DNA from: Candidatus Omnitrophota bacterium
GTDB taxonomy: Bacteria > Omnitrophota > Gorgyraeia > Tantalellales > Tantalellaceae
Length of the DNA stretch: 7,148 nucleotides
Assembly (NCBI GenBank): GCA_030631915.1
Contig: DAOVKF010000079.1
Coordinates: 1 to 7,148 of the forward strand
Reading direction: 5' to 3'
Shown here: one piece after another, positions 1 through 6,305 of the stretch
Layout: each line of letters starts with the position of its first letter
How positions within the stretch are numbered: position 1 is the stretch's first letter
The notes under the pieces: model-generated
Database searches by the model: none
What the model was told of the DNA's origin: nothing
The model's input: the letters and a program-made list of their open reading frames with translations, nothing else
Position numbers and translations under genes: made by a program

Positions 1-1002
1 AAAGACGTCCACCTCCTCCATGCTCCGGATCCCGTCCACAACGATCTTCTCAAGCCTCATCCGCGGCAGGGACACCCCGCTCAATCTTTCCCTTATCACG
101 CGGTGATCCATCCCGAAATACGCGGCAGCGGCCACAGCCGCCGCGGCATTGTAAACATTATGTTCCCCTTCCAGGGGGACAAAAAACCTCTCCCCGTCAA
201 GGTCGAAACCGTGTCCGGTCCCCTGCTTCCTGATCCCTGTTATCCGGAGATCACAATCACGCGACCTGCCGAAAAACCTTGTATCCGCGTCTATCCTGAC
301 ACCGGAAAGATAATCGTCATCCCCGTTCAAAAAAGCCGCGCCCGGATCCGGAAGGCGCTCTAACAGGCTGACTTTTTCCCGGAAAACGCCTTCACGGCCG
401 CCGAAAAACTCCAGATGGCCGTGCCCGATGTTCGTGATCACTGCCGCCCGCGGCGCTGTTATCCGGGCAAGATGCGCGATCTCCCCCGGGTGATTGCTGC
501 CAAGTTCAATAACCGCCATCTCATGCGAAGGTTCCAGCTCGAACAACGTGAGGCTTACCCCGATAAGATTGTTGAACGAGCCCCTGCTTTTCAGCAGCCG
601 GTATTTAAAGGAAAGCAGATGGGACAGGATGTCTTTTACCGTGGTTTTTCCGTTCGTGCCTGTTATGCACACGACCGGGATCCCTGCCTTCCTCCTTATG
701 TGGCCGGCTATTTGACCCATTGCTGTCAGCGTGTTTTCCACGATAATAATGTGCGGCCGATGTCTTCCCGCGCCGTAGTCGACTGTCATACGTTCGGCGA
801 TGATCCCCCGCGCCCCTCTGGCAACAGCCTCCCGGATATGATCGTGCCCGTCGAAATTTTTTCCCTTTAACGCGATAAAGAACTGCCCGGGCCCCATGGT
901 CCTGGAATCGGTGCAGAACCCGCTCACCGGGACATCTTCATCCGTTGACAACATCCTGCCGCCCGTTACCCGCGCTATCTCCCTGACTGAAAGCCGTATC
1001 AT
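1..1002 (-). CDS. murF: UDP-N-acetylmuramoyl-tripeptide--D-alanyl-D-alanine ligase MurF (C-terminus beyond window)
   Basis: Cytoplasmic Mur ligase that joins D-Ala-D-Ala to the UDP-MurNAc-tripeptide using ATP, the last cytoplasmic peptide-addition step. My translation is open from the ATG at 1002 to the window edge, giving 334 residues; the family usually has about 450, so the C-terminal part is outside. Visible motifs are an N-terminal substrate domain (TDSR 31-34, DGHDH 51-55), the ATP P-loop GTNGKTT (115-121), SFNNLIG (142-148), ELGSNHPGEI (166-175), NIGHGHLEFFG (191-201), a lysine at 210 where the family has its carbamylated Lys, and HNVYNAAAA (281-289). The sequence stops at the point where the family's D-x-YNANP motif would be expected. 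SFNN and SNHPGE distinguish MurF from MurE. The ATG shares one base with the murE stop (TGATG), and an AGGGA lies just upstream, so translation is likely coupled. Family assignment is secure. Confidence 0.96.
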   Translation of the reverse strand, partial: MIRLSVREIARVTGGRMLSTDEDVPVSGFCTDSRTMGPGQFFIALKGKNFDGHDHIREAVARGARGIIAERMTVDYGAGRHRPHIIIVENTLTAMGQIAGHIRRKAGIPVVCITGTNGKTTVKDILSHLLSFKYRLLKSRGSFNNLIGVSLTLFELEPSHEMAVIELGSNHPGEIAHLARITAPRAAVITNIGHGHLEFFGGREGVFREKVSLLERLPDPGAAFLNGDDDYLSGVRIDADTRFFGRSRDCDLRITGIRKQGTGHGFDLDGERFFVPLEGEHNVYNAAAAVAAAAYFGMDHRVIRERLSGVSLPRMRLEKIVVDGIRSMEEVDVF

Positions 1003-2489
1003 CAGCGTTCCCTGTCTCTCGGATCATCCGCGTCCCCATACCCCATCTTATCGAGGATCCTGGCGGCGACCTCTCTGTCATCGAACGGGATAACTTTCCC
1101 TCCGAGGATCTGGCGGTCCTCATGCCCCTTTCCGGCTATAACGACCACATCGCCTTCCCCGGCAAGTTCCAGTGACTTTAAGATCGCCTGTTCCCTGAGT
1201 ATTATTATACTATAGTCGGTCCCTCCGGGCATTCCTTTTTCGATCTGGCGCAATATTTCCTCCGGATCCTCCTGCCGCGGATTATCGCTTGTAAGTATGA
1301 CATGGTCCGAGATGCCTGCCGCGATCCGTCCCATGAGCGGCCTTTTCGCCTTATCCCTGTCCCCGCCGCACCCGAAAACACATATAAGCCGATTTTTCGT
1401 AAAGCCCCGCAGACACTTCAGGACATTTTCCAAGGCATCGGGAGTATGCGCATAATCAACAAAGACCTTAAAAGGAGCTCTGCTTTCTATTTTTTCAAGC
1501 CTGCCCGGAACGGACGAAGCGTTTTCAAGCCCCTTTTTTATATCGGGAACCGCGATGCCTCCGCAAATAAGACAGGCCGCCGCCGCTGTCATATTATATA
1601 CATTATGGAGACCCGGCAGGCGCGCCCTAACATGAAATCTGCCATGATCGCCGGCGTTAACGTCAAAATCCGTGCTTTCGGGCAGCAGGCGGATGTTTTC
1701 AGCCCGCACGTCGGCCTCATGCTTGATGCCGAAGGTGACCAGCCGGGGAACATCCAGTGTTCCCGCGAGGCCGACCAGCATGGGATCGTCGGCATTGATC
1801 ACACCGGCTCCTCCGGGTTTAAGAAAGCCGAATATCCTTGATTTTTCCCTCAGGTACGCGTCCATGGTCTTATGATAGTCAAGATGCTCCGGCGTGATGT
1901 TACAGAACAGGGCGCTGTCCAGTCGGAGACCGTAGATCCTGCCCTGCGCGAGGGCATGGCTCGATATCTCCAGGGCAACCGCCCGTTTACCCTTTTCGGA
2001 CATATCTGACATGAGACGGTTCAACTCCATGACATCCGGGGTAGTCATGGCCGAACGCCTGTGAATATCGTTCTCGATAATAGTGAAAACCGTGCTTATC
2101 AATCCGCACCTGACGCGGGCAGTGTCAAGGATACGCCGGATCAGAAAAGCCGTCGTTGTCTTCCCGTTCGTTCCCGTGATGCCGTGAACCTTCAGCTTTT
2201 TTGTCGGATCGCCAAAAAGCCGGTTAGCCACGAATCCCAGCGCTATCCGCGTGTCATTGACGACAATGAATTTTTCCGAGCTTTCCCCTGACGCGCCTTC
2301 GGGCATATGCTCGCACAATACGGCCCGCGCGCCTTTCCGCATGACTTCGCCCATATGATCGTGGCCGTCGTGCGAAGCCCCTTTTATGGCCACAAAAACA
2401 TCACCATCCCGGATAAGCCGGGAATCGGTTTTGACCCTGTCGCTGCTGAATGATATCGAACCCAGTAATCTCTCAATATCGGGATACAT
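1002..2489 (-). CDS. murE: UDP-N-acetylmuramoyl-L-alanyl-D-glutamate--2,6-diaminopimelate ligase MurE
   Basis: Cytoplasmic ATP-dependent ligase adding the third residue of the peptidoglycan stem peptide. At 495 residues it is full length. Motifs in order are TDSR (21-24), DGHDH (41-45), P-loop GTNGKTT (106-112), SAMTTPD (146-152) for UDP-MurNAc-dipeptide binding, EISSH (174-178), EHLDYH (201-206), K216 in YLREK (the expected carbamylated lysine), HNVYN (295-299), DYAHTPDAL (345-353), GCGGDRD (373-379) and AGKGHE (452-457). DNPRQE (402-407) carries the Arg-containing DNPR signature known for meso-diaminopimelate-adding MurE; Lys-adding enzymes have a different residue there. DAP peptidoglycan is therefore inferred. 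The ATG lies 3 nt after the ftsI stop, with GGAG at 2500-2497, inside the end of ftsI, as a well-spaced ribosome binding site. The stop overlaps the murF start by one base. Confidence 0.97.
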   Translation of the reverse strand: MYPDIERLLGSISFSSDRVKTDSRLIRDGDVFVAIKGASHDGHDHMGEVMRKGARAVLCEHMPEGASGESSEKFIVVNDTRIALGFVANRLFGDPTKKLKVHGITGTNGKTTTAFLIRRILDTARVRCGLISTVFTIIENDIHRRSAMTTPDVMELNRLMSDMSEKGKRAVALEISSHALAQGRIYGLRLDSALFCNITPEHLDYHKTMDAYLREKSRIFGFLKPGGAGVINADDPMLVGLAGTLDVPRLVTFGIKHEADVRAENIRLLPESTDFDVNAGDHGRFHVRARLPGLHNVYNMTAAAACLICGGIAVPDIKKGLENASSVPGRLEKIESRAPFKVFVDYAHTPDALENVLKCLRGFTKNRLICVFGCGGDRDKAKRPLMGRIAAGISDHVILTSDNPRQEDPEEILRQIEKGMPGGTDYSIIILREQAILKSLELAGEGDVVVIAGKGHEDRQILGGKVIPFDDREVAARILDKMGYGDADDPRDRER

Positions 2490-2492
2490 CCT

Positions 2493-4166
2493 TCAACTCC
2501 GTTCGACGTTACGCTCCAGATACTGTATCGTCCTTTCGACAATGTTCCTGAAGGCGGGCCCGGCCACGCTGCCCCCGAAATGGACCGGATGGGGGTCACG
2601 CGCGGTCACTACGATGCTCACGACAGGATTATCTTCCGGGGCAAAACCCACGAACGTCGCATTGTATTTATCGGGAAAATACCCGCCGCCCGGATCGACC
2701 ATCTGACCCGTCCCGGTTTTCCCGCATACGGAACAGATGTCAGACCCGGCGCGCCGTCCGGTCCCGTTCACCACAACGTCGCGCAGGACCTCTCTCATTT
2801 TTGCGCAGGCAGAGCTGTCCAGAACCTTCCGCCTTACAAACGGCTCATGCCGCTGGAATATCTCCCCGTCCCATGTCGCGATATGATCGACGACATAAGG
2901 CCGCATTAAATACCCGCCGTTCGCGATAACACCGACGGCGCATGCGAGCTGTATCGCGGTGACGGCTATACCCTGACCGATAGGGATAGTCGTCATGTCA
3001 CTGCGGGACCAGACTGCCGGAGACCGGCATATCCCGGAAACTTCGCCGGGCAGGTCCACGCCTGTCTTCTCCCCGAAACCAAACCTTTTGATATAATCGT
3101 ACAATACGCGCTCCCCCACTCTGTACGCGATCTTGACCGTCCCGATATTGCTCGATTTGGCGATAACCTTCTTGAACGACAATTCACCGTATGGATGGTA
3201 GTCGTGCAGCATCCTGCCGCCGACCCTGTAGAGGCCTTTCTCACAATAAATTTTGTCACTCAGCTGAAACAATCCCTCATTCAACGCCGCGCTGGCCGTC
3301 ACGATCTTAAAAACGCTTCCCGGCTCAAAAACGTTCGATATCGCGCTGTTGCTAATGCATGTCCCCGGCGCGCCGGCGAATTCGTTAAGATCATAAGCCG
3401 GGTAATTCGCCAGAGCGAGTATTTTTCCCGTAAAAGGTTCCATGACCACGGCAAAGGCGGATGAGGCATTGGACCCGACAGCCATCTGTTCGATCTCTTC
3501 CTCAACGATATATTGAATAACGCTGTCTATGGTCAAACCGAGAGTGTATCCATCCTGAGGCGGGATCGAATCCTCCTCATTATCCAGGACCGGCCGCGAT
3601 CTTGCGTCCCTGAGCAAATGGCGGAACCCCTGTCTTCCTTTCAGTCTCTTGTCGTAGAGAAGCTCCAGCCCCTCCAGGCCGTTATTATCCATGCCCGCGA
3701 ACCCGATGATATGAGCGGCCATCGCGTTGTTGGGATAGTTCCTCTCACTTTCCGTTACAAAATATATGCCCCCTGTATCCAGAGCCTTTATCTCCGCCGT
3801 TTTTTCAGCGCTTATTTTTCGTTTAACCCAGACAAAAGCCCTGTCCTTCTGAAACCGTTTCAAAAGGACGCCTTCATCAATATCCAGCGCATCGGCCAGT
3901 ATTCGCGCGGCACGCGGTTTATTCTTTATACGGCGGGGGTCGGCGTAAACGCTTGCTCTATCCAGACTAACGGCCAGCGGCTCCATATATCTGTCGTATA
4001 TCGCCCCCCTGCGGGGTTCGATCCTTAAGATCCGGTCATGCTGCTCTGAAGCCAGTCTTGAAAATTCCCCGGAATTTACGACTTGCCGATAAAACAGGAC
4101 AATAAGGAGGGCAAAAAAACACACCATTGAAAAGAAAAATATCGCATACTGGCGCGCTCTGAACAT
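2493..4166 (-). CDS. ftsI: Septal peptidoglycan transpeptidase FtsI (PBP3, class B penicillin-binding protein)
   Basis: Inner-membrane D,D-transpeptidase that cross-links septal peptidoglycan with FtsW and the FtsL-containing complex. The 557-residue protein begins with a short basic cytoplasmic tail and one membrane segment (about 7-28). A PBP-dimer/pedestal domain follows, with RRGAIYDR (52-59) and GLEGLE (163-168). The transpeptidase domain has all three catalytic motifs: SVFK with nucleophile S284 and K287, SSN (338-340) and KTGT (483-486). No C-terminal PASTA domain is present, unlike Spo/PBP2x-type relatives. Position between ftsL and murE supports FtsI over other class B PBPs. The start is bounded by an in-frame TAA at 4196-4194 with no other start codon between, and the next Met is inside the membrane segment. 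The only Shine-Dalgarno-like AAGGA (4172-4168) is just 1 nt from the ATG, which is unusually tight. A 55-nt gap separates it from ftsL. Confidence 0.95.
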   Translation of the reverse strand: MFRARQYAIFFFSMVCFFALLIVLFYRQVVNSGEFSRLASEQHDRILRIEPRRGAIYDRYMEPLAVSLDRASVYADPRRIKNKPRAARILADALDIDEGVLLKRFQKDRAFVWVKRKISAEKTAEIKALDTGGIYFVTESERNYPNNAMAAHIIGFAGMDNNGLEGLELLYDKRLKGRQGFRHLLRDARSRPVLDNEEDSIPPQDGYTLGLTIDSVIQYIVEEEIEQMAVGSNASSAFAVVMEPFTGKILALANYPAYDLNEFAGAPGTCISNSAISNVFEPGSVFKIVTASAALNEGLFQLSDKIYCEKGLYRVGGRMLHDYHPYGELSFKKVIAKSSNIGTVKIAYRVGERVLYDYIKRFGFGEKTGVDLPGEVSGICRSPAVWSRSDMTTIPIGQGIAVTAIQLACAVGVIANGGYLMRPYVVDHIATWDGEIFQRHEPFVRRKVLDSSACAKMREVLRDVVVNGTGRRAGSDICSVCGKTGTGQMVDPGGGYFPDKYNATFVGFAPEDNPVVSIVVTARDPHPVHFGGSVAGPAFRNIVERTIQYLERNVERS

Positions 4167-4221
4167 ATCCTTGCGTGGGGTTAGAAAGCACGGTTACCTT
4201 TTGATCACGATGACTGAAATC

Positions 4222-4587
4222 CTACCGGCCGCGGGTCTTTGCTTCAGCTCTTACCGTAAACACATCCAGCAGGCTATCGATCAAGCCTTCTTGCCGACCC
4301 TCATTTCCGGGATCGGAGCAGACCAGCAAATAACCGTTGCGGGACTCCGTTCTTTGACCGGCAAACTCGATCTTTTCGGCGTCAAGCGAAGCAAGCAGAC
4401 TTCTGGGAGATTCCAATCTGGAAAGATTATACATTAATTTGGAATTCTGGTCAACGAGCCCGGAAAGATACTCTCTGCTTTCCTGCAGACCGTAACCCAG
4501 CTTGATGAGCTCTATCCGCTGATGGACATAACCGACAGCTACGGCCGCCATCAAAGTACATGTAAAAATAACCCTGTAAACCGTCAT
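4222..4587 (-). CDS. ftsL: Cell division protein FtsL
   Basis: Small bitopic divisome protein that, with FtsB and FtsQ, activates the FtsW-FtsI synthase. The call rests on architecture and position, since FtsL is poorly conserved in sequence. The 121-residue protein has a very short cytoplasmic end, one membrane helix (about 5-20), then a heptad-like, Leu-rich stretch (about 22-62) predicted to form a coiled coil, ending in a typical L-x-S-P-R-S/L-L-like turn (SRLESPRSL, 56-64). The remaining C-terminal half is polar and charged with no recognised domain, somewhat longer than many FtsL tails. It sits between rsmH and ftsI, the standard FtsL slot. The start codon shares a base with the rsmH stop (TAATG), and there is only a weak upstream purine stretch, so translation probably depends on ribosomes finishing rsmH. 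Confidence 0.85.
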   Translation of the reverse strand: MTVYRVIFTCTLMAAVAVGYVHQRIELIKLGYGLQESREYLSGLVDQNSKLMYNLSRLESPRSLLASLDAEKIEFAGQRTESRNGYLLVCSDPGNEGRQEGLIDSLLDVFTVRAEAKTRGR

Positions 4588-5471
4588 TACAGCTTTTCCG
4601 ATACGCGTAATTTCGCGCTTCGCGCTCTTGGGTTGTTCCGGATCTCCTCCATGCCGGGGGTTATCGGCTTCCTCGTCAGTATCCCCAGCCCGCGGCCTTT
4701 TGCCATGTCCCGAAAGATGTTCTTCACGATCCTGTCCTCAAGGGAATGGAACGATATGACACAGATCCTTCCTTTTGGACGCAGGTGATCGACCGCCTTG
4801 CTTACCCCCTCCCCGGCAGCCGCAAGCTCATCATTGGTGTATATCCTGAGTGCCTGAAACGTTCTTGCCGCCGGATGCAGGCGTTGCCCCCTGTATTTTC
4901 TCCCGATCGCGTCGATGATGATTGCCCGCAACTCGGATGTTGTCTCGATCCGCTTCTTTTTCCTCGCAGCGCATATCTTCTTCGCGACGAGAGCGGCATA
5001 CCGTTCTTCACCAAAGCTCTTTATGATATCCGCAAGCAGCGCCTGACTGAATTTATTCACTATTTCCGCGGCTGACAGCTGCTGCCGGAGGTCGAACCGC
5101 ATATCCAGCGGGCCCCGGCCTGAAAAACTGAAGCCCCGGCGTTCGTCATCCACCTGAAAAGACGACATGCCCAGATCGAACAGCGCCCTGTCGATCCCAT
5201 CGATCCCCAGAGAGTCAAATATCCCGTCGATATTCCTGAAATCCCCGTTGACATAAGTCACCGAGGGGCTGAACCCCTTTAATCTGCGGCGCGCCCGTTC
5301 CAGCGCTTCCCCGTCCCTGTCAACCGCTATCAGCCTGCCTCCGGGAAGTATCCTCCGCAATATCTCTTCAGAGTGGCCACCGCCTCCTACCGTGGCGTCC
5401 AGTACGATATCCCCCGGTGCCGGATCAAGATTATGAATGACCTCTTTCACAAGCACGGGGACATGGTCCAT
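4587..5471 (-). CDS. rsmH: 16S rRNA (cytosine(1402)-N(4))-methyltransferase RsmH (MraW)
   Basis: SAM-dependent methyltransferase modifying C1402 of 16S rRNA in the decoding centre. From the ATG at 5471 it has 294 residues. Motifs are HVPVL (3-7), SAM-binding DATVGGGGHS (25-34), VNGDF (74-78), DLGMSSFQVD (99-108) followed by RRGFSFSGRGPLDMRFD (111-127), GEERYA (154-159), HPAARTFQALRI (199-210), SFHSLEDR (240-247) and a C-terminal KPITP plus NPRARSAKLR (280-289). The Cys-rich segment that many homologues carry before the TRKPI motif is absent, leaving a short linker (about 255-266). I prefer the ATG at 5471 because homologues begin M-x-HVPVL. An in-frame TTG at 5486 would add five residues and overlap the preceding small gene. 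AAGGA at 5491-5487 is far from the ATG (15 nt) and abuts the TTG. The stop overlaps the ftsL start. Confidence 0.95.
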   Translation of the reverse strand: MDHVPVLVKEVIHNLDPAPGDIVLDATVGGGGHSEEILRRILPGGRLIAVDRDGEALERARRRLKGFSPSVTYVNGDFRNIDGIFDSLGIDGIDRALFDLGMSSFQVDDERRGFSFSGRGPLDMRFDLRQQLSAAEIVNKFSQALLADIIKSFGEERYAALVAKKICAARKKKRIETTSELRAIIIDAIGRKYRGQRLHPAARTFQALRIYTNDELAAAGEGVSKAVDHLRPKGRICVISFHSLEDRIVKNIFRDMAKGRGLGILTRKPITPGMEEIRNNPRARSAKLRVSEKL

Positions 5472-5476
5472 ACTGT

Positions 5477-5668
5477 TTACACGCAATCCTTGATGACAAG
5501 GTGAGAATTTTTCCCGGTCCCCAAAGAAGTTACTACGTACCGTTTCACGCCCATATGCGCTATACCTGAAGGTACGCCCCTTGCCTTCTTGATCCGTTCC
5601 ACTATGTTCACGCAGTTGATGAACTCTACCTGTTTTTTGTGGAATTTTATTGCGTAGCGCCTGTACAT
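5477..5668 (-). CDS. Small uncharacterised protein (63 aa) between mraZ and rsmH
   Basis: I do not recognise this protein. It starts at an ATG preceded 2 nt away by an excellent Shine-Dalgarno tract (GGGGGAGGAG, 5680-5671) and ends with TAA 5 nt before the rsmH ATG, so it fills almost exactly the space between mraZ and rsmH. The 63 residues are basic (a KFHKKQ cluster near residue 10, ERIKKAR at 24-30), with no signal peptide or membrane helix. Alternating patterns such as VKRYVVTS (41-48) and HLVIKDCV (56-63) suggest beta-strands. Two cysteines (19 and 62) do not form a metal motif. The frame is also open upstream to 5695, but those extra nine residues overlap the mraZ end and lack a ribosome binding site. 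Compact packing, strong SD and no frame damage argue for a real gene; it could still be spurious. Any role in dcw regulation or rRNA methylation would be speculation. Confidence 0.68.
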   Translation of the reverse strand: MYRRYAIKFHKKQVEFINCVNIVERIKKARGVPSGIAHMGVKRYVVTSLGTGKNSHLVIKDCV

Positions 5669-5670
5669 GG

Positions 5671-5680
5671 CTCCTCCCCC
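5671..5680 (-). promoter_or_regulatory. Strong ribosome binding site for the 63-aa ORF
   Basis: GGGGGAGGAG sits 2 nt before the ATG at 5668, in the 19-nt gap after the mraZ stop. It contains a full GGAGG anti-SD match and is the best ribosome binding site in the window. It decides the start of the small gene in favour of 5668 over the upstream in-frame codon at 5695. Confidence 0.75.
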
Positions 5681-5687
5681 TGTTGTA

Positions 5688-6131
5688 CTATTCAATATCG
5701 ATTAACAGGTTTTCCGCGATCTCCTCGTAGTTTTCTCTTGAAGACCTGTAAAATTCTTTCCATTTGCCGCTGTCCCATATCTCGATACGGTCTGAAACGC
5801 CTACTATCCTTATGCTGCGCACGATATGGGCGTATTCTCTCAGATAATCCGGTATCAATACCCGCCATTGCTTGTCCGGGACCGCTGCTACCGCGCCTGA
5901 AAAGAACAGCCTCTTGAATTCACGGACCTGTTTTTTCGTGAAGGACATGGCCCTGAACTTATTCTCCTGCGCCTTCCATTCTTTTTCTGAGAACATGAAC
6001 AGGCACTCATCCAGGCCACGGGTAATATACAGTTTTTCTATCCCCTCTTCCTGGATAGTATCCCGGAATCTGGACGGAATTATCATGCGTCCCTTTTTAT
6101 CAAGGCTATGTGAATATTCTCCGTAGAACAC
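5688..6131 (-). CDS. mraZ: Transcriptional regulator MraZ
   Basis: DNA-binding protein of the SpoVT/AbrB superfamily that is conserved as the first gene of dcw clusters and represses its own operon where it has been studied. The 147-residue length is typical. It has the expected duplicated fold: N-terminal half MFYGEY and DKKGRMIIPSRFR (11-23), C-terminal half DKQWRVLIPDYLREYA (86-101). In the second half the normally Gly position of the D-x-x-G-R motif is Trp (W89), which is unusual; the first half is canonical. The start is a GTG at 6131-6129, chosen because the product then begins MFYGEY, as homologues do; the ATG at 6146 meets a stop after one codon. A GGAG at 6144-6141 gives 9-nt spacing. 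The SD and start codon lie within the predicted MraZ boxes, and the gene is first in the operon behind a strong promoter. Confidence 0.96.
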   Translation of the reverse strand: MFYGEYSHSLDKKGRMIIPSRFRDTIQEEGIEKLYITRGLDECLFMFSEKEWKAQENKFRAMSFTKKQVREFKRLFFSGAVAAVPDKQWRVLIPDYLREYAHIVRSIRIVGVSDRIEIWDSGKWKEFYRSSRENYEEIAENLLIDIE

Positions 6132-6159
6132 TCCACTTCACTCCATTTTAATCCACTTT
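6130..6159 (-). promoter_or_regulatory. Predicted MraZ operator: three 10-bp direct repeats
   Basis: Read on the minus strand, three abutting decamers occur: AAAGTGGATT (6159-6150), AAAATGGAGT (6149-6140) and GAAGTGGAGT (6139-6130). Helical-turn-spaced repeats with an AAGTGG- or GTGGG-like core just before mraZ are the known form of MraZ binding sites in Mollicutes and Escherichia coli. The array starts at about the predicted transcription start, covers the mraZ ribosome binding site and runs into the GTG start codon. Binding is inferred from repeat geometry and position. Confidence 0.8.
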
Positions 6160-6165
6160 ACAGCA

Positions 6166-6194
6166 AGTATACACCCAAAAATACCGCTTGTCAA
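6166..6194 (-). promoter_or_regulatory. Sigma-70 type promoter of the dcw operon
   Basis: On the minus strand a perfect -35 box TTGACA (6194-6189) is followed after 17 bp by TATACT (6171-6166), one mismatch from the consensus -10. Transcription would start near 6159, giving a leader of about 28 nt to mraZ. It is the only convincing promoter I see in the window and lies between the upstream terminator and mraZ. Confidence 0.88.
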
Positions 6195-6226
6195 TCATAT
6201 TCTGTTGTTAAAAAAAGGGAACAGCC

Positions 6227-6271
6227 AAAAAAAAGAAGGGCCCGGGCAACTCACCCGGGTCCTTCTTTTTT
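6227..6271 (-). terminator. Rho-independent terminator after the beta-propeller gene
   Basis: An 18-position inverted repeat (6229-6246 with 6254-6271) encloses a 7-nt loop. The inner arm is CCCGGG and the outer arm is GAAGG with an A/T run. One position (6240/6260) is a G-T wobble on the plus strand and a mismatch in the minus transcript. A run of eight T's follows in minus-strand sense. It lies about 35 nt past the stop of the upstream gene and before the dcw promoter, insulating the two units. The symmetry would also permit termination of plus-strand transcripts. Confidence 0.9.
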
Positions 6272-6305
6272 AGCGGGTTCTTCTATCCTTTCTGTTTCCC
6301 CCGTC

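Noticed and set aside
781..840. Possible frameshift in murF near codons 65-75
   Set aside because: On recounting the run of five C's on the plus strand the frame is continuous (ARGARGIIAERMTV); the apparent stop came from dropping a base.
415..870. 151-codon plus-strand ORF antisense to murF
   Set aside because: The minus strand is an uninterrupted MurF reading frame through the same region with P-loop and other motifs.
1302..1841. 179-codon plus-strand ORF antisense to murE
   Set aside because: It lies wholly inside murE, whose full set of Mur ligase motifs is on the minus strand. The antisense product has no recognisable domain.
3513..4028. 171-codon plus-strand ORF antisense to ftsI
   Set aside because: Shadow of a well-supported PBP gene; no ribosome binding site, domain or context.
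5669..5695. Longer version of the small ORF starting at 5695
   Set aside because: It would begin inside the mraZ end without an SD, whereas the ATG at 5668 has an excellent one.
6202..6224. Weak inverted repeat CTGTT / AACAG upstream of the dcw promoter
   Set aside because: Only about five pairs around a 13-nt A-rich loop; too short to call as an operator or terminator.
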